Source: Streptosporangiaceae bacterium
GTDB lineage: Bacteria; Actinomycetota; Actinomycetes; Streptosporangiales; Streptosporangiaceae
Direction of reading: 5' to 3'
NCBI GenBank assembly: GCA_025934635.1
Contig: JAICWX010000236.1
Location: 1-13,652, forward strand
DNA length: 13,652 bases
Part shown: positions 13,189-13,652 of the stretch, in pieces
Layout of the letters: each line of letters begins with the position of its first letter
Numbering within the stretch: the first letter of the stretch is position 1
Made by a program: the position numbers and the translations under genes
The notes under the pieces: model-generated
Databases searched by the model: none
Told to the model about the DNA's origin: nothing
The model's input: the letters and a program-made list of their open reading frames with translations, nothing else

Positions 13189-13198
13189 TTACCGGTAA
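13189..13198. promoter_or_regulatory. Palindrome TTACCGGTAA
   Basis: An exact 10-bp palindrome lies 16 bases beyond the sulfotransferase-like stop, next to a direct repeat of CGGTTTA (13176-13182 and 13185-13191). It is too short for a strong terminator. It could be an operator half of the region upstream of the secreted-protein gene. Confidence 0.25.
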
Positions 13199-13241
13199 TC
13201 AGGCATATCGCCGTCCGATACATAGCGCTTACGTCGCACCG

Positions 13242-13269
13242 ATATGTCACGTTTAAATAACGTGCATAT
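13242..13269. repeat. AT-rich near-perfect inverted repeat, operator or hairpin
   Basis: The left arm ATATGTCACGTT (13242-13253) and right arm AACGTGCATAT (13259-13269) are complementary except for one extra T, around a TAAAT centre. The inner CACGTT/AACGTG match is exact. The sequence is unusually AT-rich for this genome and lies about 130 bases before the secreted-protein start, a normal place for an upstream regulator site. Without a T-tract it is a poor intrinsic terminator for the gene before it. Confidence 0.5.
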
Positions 13270-13334
13270 GGGGCGGTCGCCGCGTAAACCCGCAATCGCC
13301 GCAAGACGTCTCCTTATTTGCATAAAGCATCCCG

Positions 13335-13368
13335 AGGGGCGGGCGGGCATGTTCATGCCGTCTCCCCT
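13335..13368 (+). promoter_or_regulatory. Leader hairpin before the secreted-protein gene
   Basis: AGGGGCGGGCGGGCAT pairs imperfectly with ATGCCGTCTCCCCT around a GTTC loop: the inner GGCAT/ATGCC and outer AGGGG/CCCCT pairs are exact, with an internal mismatch. It ends 13 bases before the AAGGAG ribosome site, so it could affect translation or RNA stability. No known riboswitch consensus is recognised. Confidence 0.35.
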
Positions 13369-13396
13369 GCGCTTCTCTAGTAAGGAGATTGCAGCC

Positions 13397-13652
13397 ATGC
13401 CCGGATCCCCGAGGCGGCTCGTCATTGCGTGCGGCCTGATGGCAGCGGCGGCGGCCGCCATCGTGCCGGCTACCGCGGCGAGCGCCGCCTCAGCACCCGC
13501 CTACTGGGTGTCGCCCAATGGCGCGGCGGCGAGCGCCAACACCAGTTGCGCCACCGCCGGCTACAGCACGGTCCAGGCGGCAGTCACCGCCGCGGAGAAC
13601 TACGAGAGCCAGCATCCGGGCAAGGTCCCGGTGGTTGACGTCTGCCCGGGCA
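13397..13652 (+). CDS. Secreted protein, probable right-handed beta-helix, N-terminus only
   Basis: The 85 codons present begin with the ATG nine bases after a strong AAGGAG (13382-13387). A Sec signal peptide is clear: basic PRR, hydrophobic stretch 8-23, Ala-rich end with likely cleavage after ATA or ASA (about residues 27-31). The mature start, YWVSPNG then a Cys and AGYSTVQAAVTAA, followed by VVDVCPG, is the pattern of extracellular parallel beta-helix proteins of the pectate-lyase-like or carbohydrate-binding type, where the first coil reads 'YxTIQxAV...VxVCPGTY'. The rest lies outside the window, so the catalytic class cannot be judged. Confidence 0.75.
   Translation, partial: MPGSPRRLVIACGLMAAAAAAIVPATAASAASAPAYWVSPNGAAASANTSCATAGYSTVQAAVTAAENYESQHPGKVPVVDVCPG

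Noticed and set aside
11913..13304. 463-codon open frame on the - strand
   Set aside because: It is antisense to the sulfotransferase-like gene, and the translation has no recognisable motif.
13260..13396. Possible riboswitch in the leader
   Set aside because: Compared by eye with cyclic-di-AMP (ydaO) and cobalamin consensus elements; no matching core was found, only a simple hairpin.
13189..13461. 90-codon open frame on the - strand in the last intergenic region
   Set aside because: It overlaps the secreted-protein start and the AT-rich repeats, and the translation has no coding character.

Overview
The window is very GC-rich. It has GTG starts, strong third-position G/C bias, Streptomyces-like promoter elements and long antisense pseudo-ORFs. 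All of this points to a soil-type actinobacterium; the species cannot be told from the sequence. No rRNA, tRNA, CRISPR, transposase or phage gene is visible.

Region A (1-4642) is a catabolic locus. A partial leftward amidohydrolase of the ATZ/TRZ deaminase/chlorohydrolase type is divergent from a tight rightward operon. That operon encodes a class III CoA-transferase (CaiB/BaiF), a short citrate-synthase-fold protein (citryl-CoA lyase-like), a class III extradiol ring-cleavage dioxygenase catalytic subunit (LigB-like) and its small LigA-like subunit. The intergenic region holds a good promoter (TTGACA, 16 bp, TAGGCT) and, just downstream of its predicted start point, a perfect 19-bp palindrome of IclR-box type. 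Together these suggest inducible degradation of an aromatic compound, with the ring-fission product activated as a CoA thioester and cleaved. This pairing differs from the textbook protocatechuate 4,5-cleavage pathway.

Region B (4639-5067) is a scar-like stretch between convergent units. It has the C-terminal half of a leftward SRPBCC/AHSA1 gene, a short rightward hydrophobic reading frame and two perfect palindromes.

Region C (5068-11888) is a leftward operon of six genes; most junctions overlap by 4 bp. In order of transcription they are: a response-regulator receiver domain fused to a PIG-L/LmbE deacetylase, an ATP-grasp ligase, a PHP-domain hydrolase, a membrane processive GT2 glycosyltransferase (PgaC/IcaA-like), an unlisted 45-residue single-pass membrane protein, and a CHASE3-HAMP-PAS hybrid sensor histidine kinase. 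I read it as a signal-controlled system that makes and modifies a cell-surface glycan or glycoconjugate, in which the deacetylase itself is the likely phosphorylation output. This is the strongest candidate here for an undescribed system.

Region D (11889-13652) begins with a divergent sulfotransferase-like gene behind a perfect TATAAT box, possibly decorating the same surface polymer. A 224-bp AT-rich intergenic region rich in inverted repeats follows. The window ends in the start of a secreted, probably beta-helix, protein.
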